Positions 41,204-49,970 of a DNA stretch of 59,156 nucleotides are shown one piece after another. This stretch comes from Acidobacteriaceae bacterium (GTDB taxonomy: Bacteria > Acidobacteriota > Terriglobia > Terriglobales > Acidobacteriaceae): assembly GCA_003156805.1 (NCBI GenBank), contig PMHV01000012.1, positions 480-59,635 on the forward strand. Direction: 5' to 3'. Made by a program: the position numbers and the translations under genes. Within the stretch, counting starts at the first letter, position 1; each line of letters starts with the position of its first letter. The notes under the pieces are model-generated. The model was not told where the DNA came from and searched no databases. It saw nothing but the letters and a program-made list of their open reading frames with translations.

Positions 41204-42454
41204 GTGACCGCACCGAAACTCTATCCCCGCACCGCGCTGGCCCTGCTGACGGCGCTGAATCTGCTGAACTACATCGACCGCTCGGTGCTGTTCGCAGTGC
41301 AGCCGCTGGTGCAGACCGAATTTCGGCTGAGCAACACGCAGATCGGCTATCTTACCAGCGCGTTTCTGCTTTTCTACATGGTCGCTGCGCCGTTCGTGGG
41401 ACCGCTCGCCGACCGTTACTCGCGCAAAAACATCATCGCGCTGGGCGCAATTTTTTGGAGCGGCCTCACGCTGCTGACCGCCGTTACTCATACCTACACC
41501 GAGTTATTGATTCGTCACACCCTGGTCGGCATCGGCGAAGCCACCTTTGTGACCATCGCGCCCACGTTTGTCGCCGACCTGTTTCCAGAGGAGAAGCGCG
41601 GACGCATCCTGGGAGTGTTTTATCTGGCAATTCCCGTGGGCACGGCGGCAGGATATCTGCTCGGCGGCAAGCTGAGCCCGCATTATGGGTGGAGATTTCC
41701 TTTCTACATCGCGGCGGTTCCGGGATTCCTGATGGCGCTGGCAGTCCTATTCTTGCGGGAACCGGAACGCGGGCAGTTCGACTCGGTGAAAGAAACTCCC
41801 GAACGAGCTACGCTCGTCGGTTTGGCCCGCAATCCGGCGTTCTGGACTGCGACCTTGGGCATGGCCGCGATGACGTTTGCCCTTGGCGGCATACAGGTCT
41901 GGATGCCGACCTTCCTCTCGCGTGCGCGGAGCTACTCCTTGGAGTCGGCAAACTTCATGTTCGGGATCATCATCGTGGTGGATGGAATTCTGGCGTCGCT
42001 TGCGGGAGGGTGGCTGGGCGACTATCTGCTGCCGCGGATGAAAAGTTCCTATTACTTGGTTTCGGCGGCCAGCATGGCTTTGGGCATTCCGTTCATGGTC
42101 GTTGCCTTGTTTATCCGTGGGCCTCTCATGTTGCCGTCAATTGGCCTGGCGGCGTTTTTCCTCCTGCTGAACACGTCGCCATTGAACGCCGCAGTGATCA
42201 ACTCCGTGGGCGCGCATATTCGTGCTACGGCCCTCGCCGTCGACATCTTCGTGCTTCATCTTCTGGGCGACGTGCCCTCGCCTACGCTGATGGGTTACGT
42301 GGCCGATAAAAGGTCGCTGCAGGCTGCGTTTATTCTTCCCGTGATTGCGATGGGAGTTTCTTCTGCCATACTGTTTTACGGAATGAAATTCGCACCTGCA
42401 GTGCGCATCGGCGCGGCGGCCGAGCCAGAAAAAATCGAGGCAGGGAAGACATAG
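41204..42454 (+). CDS. major facilitator superfamily transporter, Spinster-like
   Basis: A 416-residue protein with about 12 membrane helices. Motif A-like PLADRYSRKNIIALG follows helix 2; ALNLLNYIDRSVLFAVQPLV and GIGEATFVTIAPTFVADLFP are typical of the Spinster/organic-cation branch. GTG start at 41204, with TATATT at 41189-41194 just upstream, so it may be leaderless. The glycosyltransferase gene follows after 5 bases. Substrate unknown. Confidence 0.83.
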   Translation: MTAPKLYPRTALALLTALNLLNYIDRSVLFAVQPLVQTEFRLSNTQIGYLTSAFLLFYMVAAPFVGPLADRYSRKNIIALGAIFWSGLTLLTAVTHTYTELLIRHTLVGIGEATFVTIAPTFVADLFPEEKRGRILGVFYLAIPVGTAAGYLLGGKLSPHYGWRFPFYIAAVPGFLMALAVLFLREPERGQFDSVKETPERATLVGLARNPAFWTATLGMAAMTFALGGIQVWMPTFLSRARSYSLESANFMFGIIIVVDGILASLAGGWLGDYLLPRMKSSYYLVSAASMALGIPFMVVALFIRGPLMLPSIGLAAFFLLLNTSPLNAAVINSVGAHIRATALAVDIFVLHLLGDVPSPTLMGYVADKRSLQAAFILPVIAMGVSSAILFYGMKFAPAVRIGAAAEPEKIEAGKT

Positions 42455-42459
42455 GTCTG

Positions 42460-43632
42460 ATGCATTATTTTCATTGGATCGCAGGCACGATCCTGGCGCT
42501 GGTTTGGTTTTCCCGCATCCTAGACGCGGCGCTCGGTATGCCGAGCGTTGCCGATATTTCGCGCCCGGAGTGGGATCGCAATCCAGTCACGGATTCGGGG
42601 CGCCCGCGGGTTTCGATCATTGTTCCGGCGCGCAACGAAGAAGAGAGTATCGAAGCCTCGTTGCGCGCGCTGCTCGCGCTTGACTACGACGACTATGAAG
42701 TGATTGCGGTGAACGACCGCTCCACCGACCGCACCGGCGAGATCATGGAAAGAGTTTCGAAAACGGGTCCCGAGGCACGATTGCGCGTGATTCATCACCG
42801 CGAGTTGCCCGCGGGGTGGCTCGGAAAAACTCATGCCATGTGGACTGCAACCAGCGAAGCCACTGGCGACTGGCTCCTGTTTACCGACGCCGACGTGTTG
42901 TTCAAAGCGGATTCGCTGCGCCGCGCAATGGCCTACGCGGAGGCAGAGCGCGCGGATCATCTAGTCCTGCTTCCGCGCATGATCATGAAGCGCCCCGGCG
43001 AGTTTATGATGATTGCGTTTTTTCAGATGATGTTTGTCTTTGGCCACCGTCCGTGGAAGGTGGCCGACCCGGCGAGCCAGGATCACATGGGTGTGGGCGC
43101 GTTCAACCTGATTCGTCGCAGCGCGTATGAAGCCGTGGGCACGTATGCGGCGTTGCGCATGGAAGTGCTGGACGATATGAAGCTGGGCAAGATCGTGAAG
43201 AACGCCGGCTTCGCGCAGCGCAATGTCTTTGGCGCGGACTTGATTTCCATTCGCTGGGCGCACGGTGCGATGGGAGTGGTGAACAACCTGACGAAGAATT
43301 TCTTCGCTGTGCTCTCGTTTCAGTGGTGGCGCACGCTGATCTCGGCGTTCGGGTTGCTGTTTCTGAATCTCATGCCGTTCGTGGGCGTGTTGCTGGCGCA
43401 TGGCTGGGCGCGGTTGCCGTATGGCATCGCGCTGTTTTCCATGTTTGCGATTTACGTGGGAATGTGGCTGCGCTCCGGCATGCCGCCTTACTATTTCCTT
43501 CTGCATCCGGTGAGTACGGCGCTATTTACCTACATCTTGATGCGTTCCATGTTTCACACGCTGTGGAATGACGGCATCGTGTGGCGGGGCACAAAGTATC
43601 CGTTGGAGGAGTTGAGGAAGGGGATTGTGTGA
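42460..43632 (+). CDS. GT2-family glycosyltransferase, membrane-bound
   Basis: A 390-residue GT-A enzyme. The N-terminal membrane helix is followed by VSIIVPARNEEESIEASLRA, NDRSTDRTGEIM, LPAGWLGKTHAMW and the metal motif LFTDADVLF. Acceptor-side residues lie in EVLDDMKLGKIVK. Three or four C-terminal membrane helices. The LPAGW-GK and DADV features are shared by HpnB-like and CrtQ-like enzymes. It could act on a lipid (hopanoid or carotenoid), but the specific family is not certain. It probably shares a transcript with the MFS gene. Confidence 0.82.
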   Translation: MHYFHWIAGTILALVWFSRILDAALGMPSVADISRPEWDRNPVTDSGRPRVSIIVPARNEEESIEASLRALLALDYDDYEVIAVNDRSTDRTGEIMERVSKTGPEARLRVIHHRELPAGWLGKTHAMWTATSEATGDWLLFTDADVLFKADSLRRAMAYAEAERADHLVLLPRMIMKRPGEFMMIAFFQMMFVFGHRPWKVADPASQDHMGVGAFNLIRRSAYEAVGTYAALRMEVLDDMKLGKIVKNAGFAQRNVFGADLISIRWAHGAMGVVNNLTKNFFAVLSFQWWRTLISAFGLLFLNLMPFVGVLLAHGWARLPYGIALFSMFAIYVGMWLRSGMPPYYFLLHPVSTALFTYILMRSMFHTLWNDGIVWRGTKYPLEELRKGIV

Positions 43633-43673
43633 GCGCGCGGCCCCGAGGAAGCATTAGTCGAAATGGGAGGAAG

Positions 43674-45071
43674 ATGTTCGCGCGGACGGCGGGCAGGTTC
43701 CTGACGTGCGTGGTTCTTTTGGCCGCCGCGCCGTGCGTCGCCGCGACGCGCCATTACTACATAGCGGCGGAGGATGTCACATGGGACTACGCCCCCAGCG
43801 GGCATGATCTGATTCATGGCGGAGTGATTCCGCAGCCATGGACCTTGCAGACGAAGTGGGCGAAGACGCGCTTCATTGAATACACGGATGCGACGTTTTC
43901 CGTTCGCAAACCACAAGCGGAATGGCTGGGCATTCTCGGGCCGGTGATGCGGGCGGAAGTGGGCGATGAGATTGTTGTGGATTTTCTGAATCGCGGGCAC
44001 GCGCCCCACAGCATGCATCCCCACGGCCTGCGCTACGACAAAGATAACGAAGGGTCGCAATATCTGCCGCCGGGGCGTGGCGCCGCGGTACCGCCGGGCG
44101 GACGATTTACTTATCACTGGTTCGCCGATGCGGGCAGCGGACCTGGGCCGGGCGAGCTGAGCTCGAAAGTATGGTGGTATCACGCGCACACCGACGAAGC
44201 GAAAGAAACCAACGCCGGCTTGCTGGGCCCGATTATCGTGACCGCGAAGGGCAAAGCGAATGCGGACGGCGTTCCGAAAGATGTGGACCGCGAATTCGTA
44301 ACCCTCTTCATGATGTTCGACGAACTCAAAGGCAAGACCAATGGGCAGTTTCACAGCATCAACGGATACATCTTCGGAAATCTGCCGGGTCTGGTGATGA
44401 AACAAGGCGAGCGCGTACGCTGGTATTTGCTGGGCATGGGAAGCGAGCAGGATCTGCACACGCCGCACTGGCATGGCAAGACCGTCAGCGACAAGATGCG
44501 CACCGCGGACGTAATCGAATTGCTGCCGGGCAGCATGGTGACCGTCGATATGCTGGCGGACAATCCGGGAACATGGCTCTTCCACTGCCACGTGGCCGAC
44601 CACATGGAAGCGGGCATGATGGCGACCTACACCATTTACCAGCCGCCGACGCGGGCTTGCCCGATCAAGTTTGTTTCCGGCGATTTCTGGAACCCGGCGG
44701 AAAACTTTGCGGTGACGGTCGAGAATACAAGCGACAAACCGATTCGAAGTTTCGCGCTCGAATCGGAGCATTTTCTCGCGCCGCAATACTTGCATCGTCC
44801 ATTCCAGGGACATCGTTGGACGTGGGAGCGGACGGGCGATCAATCGCTTGCGCACGGCCAGCAGCAGACCCTGGAACGGAAAGCGTATTCGGCGGGCGAG
44901 GGACAGTCTGTGTTGGGGTGGGCGTTTTTTCCGGATACGATCAAGTTTGCCGACGGCAGCGTTTGGAAGCCGCAACAGCGCGGTGAATGCTTCAATGTTT
45001 TCTGGCGCGACAAGGAACATCCGGTGCTGGAAGTGTTGCCGCCTATGCAGATGGAGATGAATTTGGACTAG
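43674..45071 (+). CDS. multicopper oxidase with extra C-terminal domain
   Basis: A 465-residue exported protein; the ATG at 43674 has GGGAGG upstream and starts a signal peptide (LTCVVLLAAAPCVAA). Copper ligands are complete: HSMHPHG (about residue 110), WWYHAHT (about 167), LHTPHWHG (about 260) and HCHVADHMEAGM (about 303). The frame is open 93 bases further but overlaps the glycosyltransferase gene. Laccase-like or ferroxidase-like activity is expected. Unusually about 155 residues follow the last copper motif, which is normally close to the C-terminus. Confidence 0.88.
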   Translation: MFARTAGRFLTCVVLLAAAPCVAATRHYYIAAEDVTWDYAPSGHDLIHGGVIPQPWTLQTKWAKTRFIEYTDATFSVRKPQAEWLGILGPVMRAEVGDEIVVDFLNRGHAPHSMHPHGLRYDKDNEGSQYLPPGRGAAVPPGGRFTYHWFADAGSGPGPGELSSKVWWYHAHTDEAKETNAGLLGPIIVTAKGKANADGVPKDVDREFVTLFMMFDELKGKTNGQFHSINGYIFGNLPGLVMKQGERVRWYLLGMGSEQDLHTPHWHGKTVSDKMRTADVIELLPGSMVTVDMLADNPGTWLFHCHVADHMEAGMMATYTIYQPPTRACPIKFVSGDFWNPAENFAVTVENTSDKPIRSFALESEHFLAPQYLHRPFQGHRWTWERTGDQSLAHGQQQTLERKAYSAGEGQSVLGWAFFPDTIKFADGSVWKPQQRGECFNVFWRDKEHPVLEVLPPMQMEMNLD

Positions 45072-45072
45072 A

Positions 45073-45172
45073 AAAACCGGACCTCAGACATCGGACCTTA
45101 GACCTGCGACCTCGGACGTTCGGGGAATGGGCGTTTGGCTGAGGTCTGAGGTCTGACGTCTGAGGTCTGTTT
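45073..45172. repeat. palindromic spacer built on GACCTC/GAGGTC units
   Basis: The left part reads GGACCTCAGACATCGGACC and the right part GAGGTCTGAGGTCTGACGTC, forming long imperfect inverted repeats between two convergent genes. It could act as a bidirectional terminator. Confidence 0.8.
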
Positions 45173-45173
45173 T

Positions 45174-45731
45174 TCACTGTTGCGGTTCCTCGCTCCCATC
45201 GGTCTCATTGCCGAAGGTAACAGTGGTCGCGGGCGCGGGCTTGGCTGGTTTCAGCTTCTTCGGCGGGCGGATGTGGCCGGCGCTGTAGTGGCCTTGTTTT
45301 TCCACGTCGTAATTTTTGGGAAGCGCGGGGATCAGCATGGCACCGCCGGTAATTTGGCTGACGCGATTCAGAACAATCTCCGCGTGACCGTCGTAGAGTT
45401 TCACCTTGCCACGAATCTCGATGACGCGGCCGGCGAGGCTGCGGACATCGCCAACATCTTTCAGGTCGTGGGGGAAGACTACGACCGAAAACGGGCAGGC
45501 CATCTGGTCTTGGCAGAAATCGAGGAGATGAACGCCTTTGGGAGCAACTTTTACTCGCGTCACTTTGCCGGTGACGCATTGAACCTCGCCGACATGCTGG
45601 CTGGCCTGGTGGATGGGGATGCAATCGGATGCGGAGGCGGCTGCGGATAGCAGGAGCGCGTAGAAGTACCGAGTACCTAGTATCGAGTACCGAGAAAAGA
45701 CGCTCTGGAGATTTGGGGAAGATAGCTTCAT
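45174..45731 (-). CDS. exported OB-fold-like protein
   Basis: A 185-residue protein. After an N-terminal hydrophobic part (YFYALLLSAAASASDC) comes an OB-fold-like domain: ASQHVGEVQCVTGKVTRVKV, HLLDFCQDQ, FSVVVFPHDLKDVG, GRVIEIRGKVKLYDGHAEI. The tail is Lys/Pro/Thr-rich. Such domains (as in BOF/YgiW-like or nucleic-acid-binding exported proteins) bind ligands of several kinds. The start is uncertain: the first 20 codons include a GTACCGAG-type repeat (45666-45694). Confidence 0.6.
   Translation of the reverse strand: MKLSSPNLQSVFSRYSILGTRYFYALLLSAAASASDCIPIHQASQHVGEVQCVTGKVTRVKVAPKGVHLLDFCQDQMACPFSVVVFPHDLKDVGDVRSLAGRVIEIRGKVKLYDGHAEIVLNRVSQITGGAMLIPALPKNYDVEKQGHYSAGHIRPPKKLKPAKPAPATTVTFGNETDGSEEPQQ
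45666..45694. repeat. GTACCGAG/CGAGTAC repeat at the 5' end of the OB-fold gene
   Basis: Three overlapping forms of GTAC-CGAG (GTACCGAGTACC, TAGTATCGAGTACC and GAG) encode SRYSILGTRY. This type of repeat resembles the other heptamer spacers in style. Confidence 0.6.
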
Positions 45732-45862
45732 CGGCCTGTGCTCAGGGTCGCGAGTTGTGTACGGCTTGGTAACTGTTTACCTGTTTAGTACGGGGTACCC
45801 CCCTCCCCCTCGGTCTTTATAGAATCATCAAGTTAGCGTGCTTTTCCGTCGTAAAATACGGT

Positions 45863-45970
45863 GGGCAAAGGACTTAGAGGTCAAAATCTAGAAAGCAAAC
45901 GACTTGCTGGCCGATTTCTGGCCGGGAGCGTCTTTCTAGATTTCGCCGACTTTACTGCCTTTGCTTGGGC
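45863..45970. repeat. 108-base inverted-repeat element, unknown
   Basis: The inner stem AAATCTAGAAAG/CTTTCTAGATTT (12 perfect pairs) extends outward through GTC/GAC and TA blocks to GCAAAGG/CCTTTGC. The loop holds CTGGCCGATTTCTGGCC. No reading frame. It lies in a 447-base gap (45732-46178) that otherwise holds a C-rich tract near 45797 and the short repeat at 45998. Confidence 0.65.
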
Positions 45971-45997
45971 AATTATCTGAGGAGTTGTTGGCGAGGC

Positions 45998-46032
45998 GCA
46001 AGGTTAGATGTCACAGCGGGCTGTGGAAATTT
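45998..46032. repeat. short repeat shared with 26491-26528
   Basis: GCAAGGTTAGATGTCACA and GGGCTGTGGA match the other copy with one base change and a small gap. Confidence 0.7.
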
Positions 46033-46178
46033 CTTCGCCTAAGGCGCGTCTCGGCAGAAGACCCCGCCCAAGCAAGATTGGAGGGGCGCCCTCGAGAGCA
46101 GAAACGCGGCGTGGAGTAGAATGTCAACCACAGGGAGTTTTTATTCGAGGGCTGCGATGGGCGAAGTCGTACATCTCC

Positions 46179-46442
46179 TCATAATTTTGTGCGCTGGTGA
46201 CGGGCGGCGCATACCGTCAGGACCGTCGATTGCTGCGCCCGGTGCGCTTCCCACCAGAGCCGTTCTTCCTCCGGCCCCATCACCCCATCCGCCAACTCCT
46301 GTTTCACATTCCCGAAATGCAGCCACCAATCGTCCATGTTTGTGCGGTTTGTGCGGCGGTCGTTTGTTCGACGATCTGTTCGACGATCGGGGAAGTCGTG
46401 GATTATCAACAGGGGTTTTGGATCATCTGCTTTATCAGCCAT
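46179..46442 (-). CDS. small hypothetical protein with Arg-rich repeat
   Basis: An 87-residue frame with AAGGAG 10 bases before its ATG, which is the main support. The N-terminal third has the repetitive DRRTDRRTNDRRTNRTN; the middle, MDDWWLHFGNVKQELADGVM, is amphipathic. No known family. Because the repeat part is simple in sequence, a shorter product starting at the internal Met (position 46337) is possible. Confidence 0.45.
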   Translation of the reverse strand: MADKADDPKPLLIIHDFPDRRTDRRTNDRRTNRTNMDDWWLHFGNVKQELADGVMGPEEERLWWEAHRAQQSTVLTVCAARHQRTKL

Positions 46443-46601
46443 TAACGTGGATCTCCTTTAACGAAAAGATGGCGGATGTTAAGGACACATTCCGCCAGCG
46501 TCAAAGGAAAACTCTCTGGTTCGAATATCCTTTTGGGCGATGTAGTTCCAAAATGGGATTCCCGCGCCGCGATGCGATTCGCCGCGCGGCGCGGGTTGGG
46601 C

Positions 46602-47042
46602 TTAGACTGCGGCTAATTCCTCCTCCTTCACCGCCTCCGTTTGCCTTGGCGGTTTGCTCGGCTGAATCCCATAGTGTTCCCGCGCGGGTTCAATGGAGCG
46701 AACCCACTTGGTCAGATCCTCCAGCCGGATTTCTTTCGTCAACACATGCTCGACGAAGGGATGGCGCACGATCTCGAATCCGTGAATGCCATAGAGCACC
46801 GCATGGTTGACGAAAGCAGGTTCCCGCCGCCGGCGTTCCTCGCACCACGGGCACGGTTGAATTTGTGCGAGCCAGGGATAGAGCAAGAAGATGGTTTCGC
46901 AGCCAACCGGCTTGAGCCCGTTGGCTAAGACAGCCATCCCATTCGCGCAGCGATCGATGCATGGTCCCCATTCCTCGACAAGAATGCTGCCAAGTTGAAT
47001 TGCGTCGGACAGTTGCAGTTGTTCCAGCGTTTCAGTTTGCAT
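46602..47042 (-). CDS. hypothetical protein with four Cys
   Basis: A 146-residue protein with GGAGG 7 bases before the ATG. Cys pairs occur in WGPCIDRCANGM and IQPCPWCEERRR, the second a rubredoxin-knuckle-like C-x2-C, so metal binding is possible. No signal peptide or membrane helix. No family recognised. Confidence 0.6.
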   Translation of the reverse strand: MQTETLEQLQLSDAIQLGSILVEEWGPCIDRCANGMAVLANGLKPVGCETIFLLYPWLAQIQPCPWCEERRRREPAFVNHAVLYGIHGFEIVRHPFVEHVLTKEIRLEDLTKWVRSIEPAREHYGIQPSKPPRQTEAVKEEELAAV

Positions 47043-47374
47043 ATTTCAGCCTCCAGCTCCCCGCCTTAACCGGCGGCGAACAACTGGTTTCTGACTATGA
47101 CCGATTCGCCCGAAGGCCGCGCCGCACGAATGGGCACACGCCAGCCTTCCGCGATTTCGTTTTAGGAGTAGTAGTTTTTTGGGAGCAGGTTTTTGGGTCA
47201 AGACAGTCTTGTTCGGCTGCCATCCCGTTTCTTAAATTGCCGATTGATCCCAAGGCAAGCCCCTAATCGGGAAGACGCATTTTTCGGAATAAGCGCGGCC
47301 TCATTATGGAACGAAGCGAACGCCCATTGCGGTTTTTCCCGCAAAGGGAAATCCACAGCCGCAATCTTCGTGGA
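47043..47374. other. intergenic stretch before the serine protease gene
   Basis: About 330 bases between divergent genes. Short frames exist on both strands but without ribosome sites. The regulatory site at 47375-47390 follows. Confidence 0.4.
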
Positions 47375-47390
47375 TGTGACGGATATCACA
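47375..47390 (+). promoter_or_regulatory. CRP/FNR-family operator
   Basis: TGTGA-CGGATA-TCACA, a perfect match to the TGTGA-N6-TCACA consensus of CRP-type regulators. A -10-like TACGAT lies at 47410-47415, 9 bases before the protease ATG. The site centre (47382.5) is about 40-42 bases before the predicted transcription start, a class II activator position. A wider inverted repeat GTGACGG/CCGTCAC overlaps it. Confidence 0.6.
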
Positions 47391-47424
47391 CCCGTCACGA
47401 AGCCTTCCGTACGATGATCCCGCT

Positions 47425-48939
47425 ATGCGCGGGCTTCTCCTTCTTGTAATCGTTCTTCTGCTCACCGCCGCCTGTTCCGCTCAGGCGTTCACTCCGGAGC
47501 GCGTTGTATTCCCCATCACCCATTTCGGCCCCGACATCCGGCATCTATCCCCGTTCTCGATCAAGTTTGGCACTGGTTTTTGCCTGGACCCGGAATGCCG
47601 CTTTGTGGGCACGAATTACCACGTCGCCAAGGAGATGGGCGCATACGTACTAATTAAAGGCGTGCTCTCGATACACCGATACCTTGATTCGAGCCCGGAC
47701 GAGACGGGTGCTGGGTGGATCAGGCTGGCCGGATTCCCCGTGCCTGGCTGGCTGAAATTTACTCTGGCTCACGACCTCGCTATCTACGAGATGCGCCGCC
47801 CTCTCAAGGGATTCCACGGCACCGGCTTCGACACCGAAGATCTGGAAGATGGCGAAGAAGCGGACATCTACGGTTATCCGCTCGGCTGGAACCCGAAGCG
47901 AGGTTTAGTCCGCTGGCGGGCCACCTTCCTGGGTAAGACGCCGCAGGGACTTCTCGCGTACCGATGTCGGGATGACAGGGTGCGTCCTGGTGCCAGCGGC
48001 GGGATCGTGGTCAACGGCAGCGGAAAAATCGTCGGCATCTTTAACGCCATCGGCGAGGACGATCATGTAGCGTTAGCCGTTCCCACAAGGCAGCTTGCCG
48101 ACTTTGTAGGCCGGGCCCAACCCTATCTGCAGGCGGTTCTGTTTCCGAAACAGGTGTTCGTCTCCCCGGTCGCATCCGATCTCTACCCGCCTTACGACCT
48201 GCCTGCCGGGGACGGACACGAAGCAAATTCCGTAGACGTGTTCCGGTTGCGGCTAGCGGCGCAACGACTCGCCGACTCCATGACGAACTTCATCGCCACG
48301 CAGACTTTTGCCTGGGGACGCGATGACCGCGAAGCAGAAACCGCCGATGCCTATGAAACGCTTGTTCTGGACGGTAACCAGCGCTGGCATCGCCCAAGCG
48401 GAAAAAAGTTCTACGACGAAATCCCGTTCCCGCCCGTGGCCGCCTTCGTGAATCCGGGAGCCGAGTGGTCACAGCTTCCGCAGATGGTAGGGACGGATTA
48501 TGGCGTGGCGGTCCGCCAAGCGCCCGACGCCATTGCGGCTGGTCGAACCATCCACGTATTCCAGTACGCCGCGAAAGCGGAGGATAAGGTTTGCTCATTC
48601 CGCTATGTCAGACTTCTAGAATCCATCGGCCTCGACTTCTTCCGGCACCCGGATAAATTCTATGACTGCCACGGCGAGGTCTGGACAGACGCCTCTTGGG
48701 TAATTTTGCGCATCTCGCTGACCATGGACCTTTCGGGGCCATCCTACCGCTACCGCGCACTTGTGACCTACGGCTGGGTGGAAAAGGACGGAGCCCAGCA
48801 CTTGGTTCCAGTGACACTCGTGGCACAGGCGGAGGACAGAAAGAGCGTCCACTGGTGCCGTGGACTGTTCACCGATTACGGAATGTTCGGCACGAAAACC
48901 CGTTTGCTGGTAGCCAGCGATCCGAATCGCACACGATAG
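47425..48939 (+). CDS. exported trypsin-like serine protease
   Basis: A 504-residue protein. Signal peptide LLLLVIVLLLTAACSAQA. The trypsin-like domain covers residues about 40-240: His in GTNYHVAKEM, Asp in LAHDLAIYEM and Ser in RPGASGGIVVNGSG, all in the right order. The remaining about 260 residues are unassigned and end with Arg-rich LLVASDPNRTR. The gene probably has a leaderless mRNA and a CRP/FNR-like activator site. Substrate unknown. Confidence 0.82.
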   Translation: MRGLLLLVIVLLLTAACSAQAFTPERVVFPITHFGPDIRHLSPFSIKFGTGFCLDPECRFVGTNYHVAKEMGAYVLIKGVLSIHRYLDSSPDETGAGWIRLAGFPVPGWLKFTLAHDLAIYEMRRPLKGFHGTGFDTEDLEDGEEADIYGYPLGWNPKRGLVRWRATFLGKTPQGLLAYRCRDDRVRPGASGGIVVNGSGKIVGIFNAIGEDDHVALAVPTRQLADFVGRAQPYLQAVLFPKQVFVSPVASDLYPPYDLPAGDGHEANSVDVFRLRLAAQRLADSMTNFIATQTFAWGRDDREAETADAYETLVLDGNQRWHRPSGKKFYDEIPFPPVAAFVNPGAEWSQLPQMVGTDYGVAVRQAPDAIAAGRTIHVFQYAAKAEDKVCSFRYVRLLESIGLDFFRHPDKFYDCHGEVWTDASWVILRISLTMDLSGPSYRYRALVTYGWVEKDGAQHLVPVTLVAQAEDRKSVHWCRGLFTDYGMFGTKTRLLVASDPNRTR

Positions 48940-49003
48940 GTTCCGCATAAGTCTTAGGCCGTCTCTCCATCGTTGGACGGTCGCCGTCGTTTGCCATTCC
49001 CTG

Positions 49004-49099
49004 ATGGGGATTTTGAATCTGGCGGTGATCGCCGCCGGGTTGTTCTTGCCCTATGTCCTCCTCCTCGCCGCCGATGATCTGAGCATCTACCTTCCGTAA
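49004..49099 (+). CDS. possible 31-residue membrane peptide
   Basis: ATG to TAA encodes MGILNLAVIAAGLFLPYV, then LLLAADDLSIYLP, a single hydrophobic helix. No ribosome site is seen. It could be a remnant of a larger gene. Low confidence. Confidence 0.2.
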   Translation: MGILNLAVIAAGLFLPYVLLLAADDLSIYLP

Positions 49100-49175
49100 C
49101 GGCCATCCGATCCTAAATTATTGCGAATAAGGCACTTAACCGATTGACAGGTCGGTTACTATAGATGCATCATGG

Positions 49176-49970
49176 GTGCTCCGCAACTGGTTCCTAACCT
49201 GCATCCTCTCCGCATTCTGCGAAGAGCAGAACCAACCTAATAAGCTGGCCTATGCCGCTGACAGGGCCAATGTGCCCGATGCAATTGCAAAAGTGAAATC
49301 GGGCGATTTCGCGCTCGTCCACGTGGAGATGATTGCCGAGGCTGGGGCGGTGGAGGCGATTCCCATCCTGAAAGAGCAATTTTTGCGTAGCCAGGACCCG
49401 TTCGTCAAGGCCAAAATCGCGAGCGCTCTAGTCAGGCTGGGGGATAAGGATGATATCTATAGGGACTTCCTGGTGAAACAAGCAACCCCAGCCTTGGAGA
49501 GCGATGCCCCTGACTTTATGAACTTCGACCCGCAAGCAAAGACTGGGGCTGGCCCCTCACCGGAGTTTATCGCGTGGGCCAAGGCCCATAACGTGCCTCC
49601 CAACGGCCCCGACGGTACAGCGGCGGAAGATGCGATGTATTGGTTCCCCGGAAAGGTGATGCTGCTAGGTTCGACCGGTGATCGGAGGGCGATCCCGCTG
49701 CTCCGACAAGCTCTGTTATCCCCTAACCACATGATTGAGATTGCGGCCGCTAATGGCCTGGCTGAGATCCAGGACGAGGACTCGATCCCGTTAATCATCG
49801 AGGCATGTAAAAAGGCTCCAGCAGCGGTGGCGGGGTTAATTGCGGAGTCCTTGATCTATTTCGATGATACCGAAGCAAAAAGTGCGGTAGATACATACGT
49901 GCCAAAGGACCGTGCCAAAATACTTCGTGAAGCGAGGGCGCAAGGAAAGAAGTTGCCTTACAGTCACTGA
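49176..49970 (+). CDS. HEAT-repeat-like protein
   Basis: A 264-residue frame. Helical repeats with Ala/Ile/Pro spacing (AGAVEAIPILKEQFLRSQDP, VKAKIASALVRLGDKDDI, RRAIPLLRQALLSPNHMIEI, AAANGLAEIQDEDSIPLII) are HEAT/PBS-lyase-like. The N-terminus LRNWFLTCILSAFC could be a short signal. The start is a GTG at 49176; TATAGAT at 49160-49166 lies just upstream, so a leaderless mRNA is likely. Role unknown; such repeats mediate protein contacts. Confidence 0.65.
   Translation: MLRNWFLTCILSAFCEEQNQPNKLAYAADRANVPDAIAKVKSGDFALVHVEMIAEAGAVEAIPILKEQFLRSQDPFVKAKIASALVRLGDKDDIYRDFLVKQATPALESDAPDFMNFDPQAKTGAGPSPEFIAWAKAHNVPPNGPDGTAAEDAMYWFPGKVMLLGSTGDRRAIPLLRQALLSPNHMIEIAAANGLAEIQDEDSIPLIIEACKKAPAAVAGLIAESLIYFDDTEAKSAVDTYVPKDRAKILREARAQGKKLPYSH

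Noticed and set aside
42460-43632. Naming the GT2 enzyme hpnB
   Set aside because: Some motifs fit, but the same motifs occur in CrtQ-like enzymes and the neighbours are not hopanoid genes.
46121-46810. A 229-residue plus-strand frame
   Set aside because: It runs antisense to two minus-strand frames that have Shine-Dalgarno sites, and it is low in complexity.
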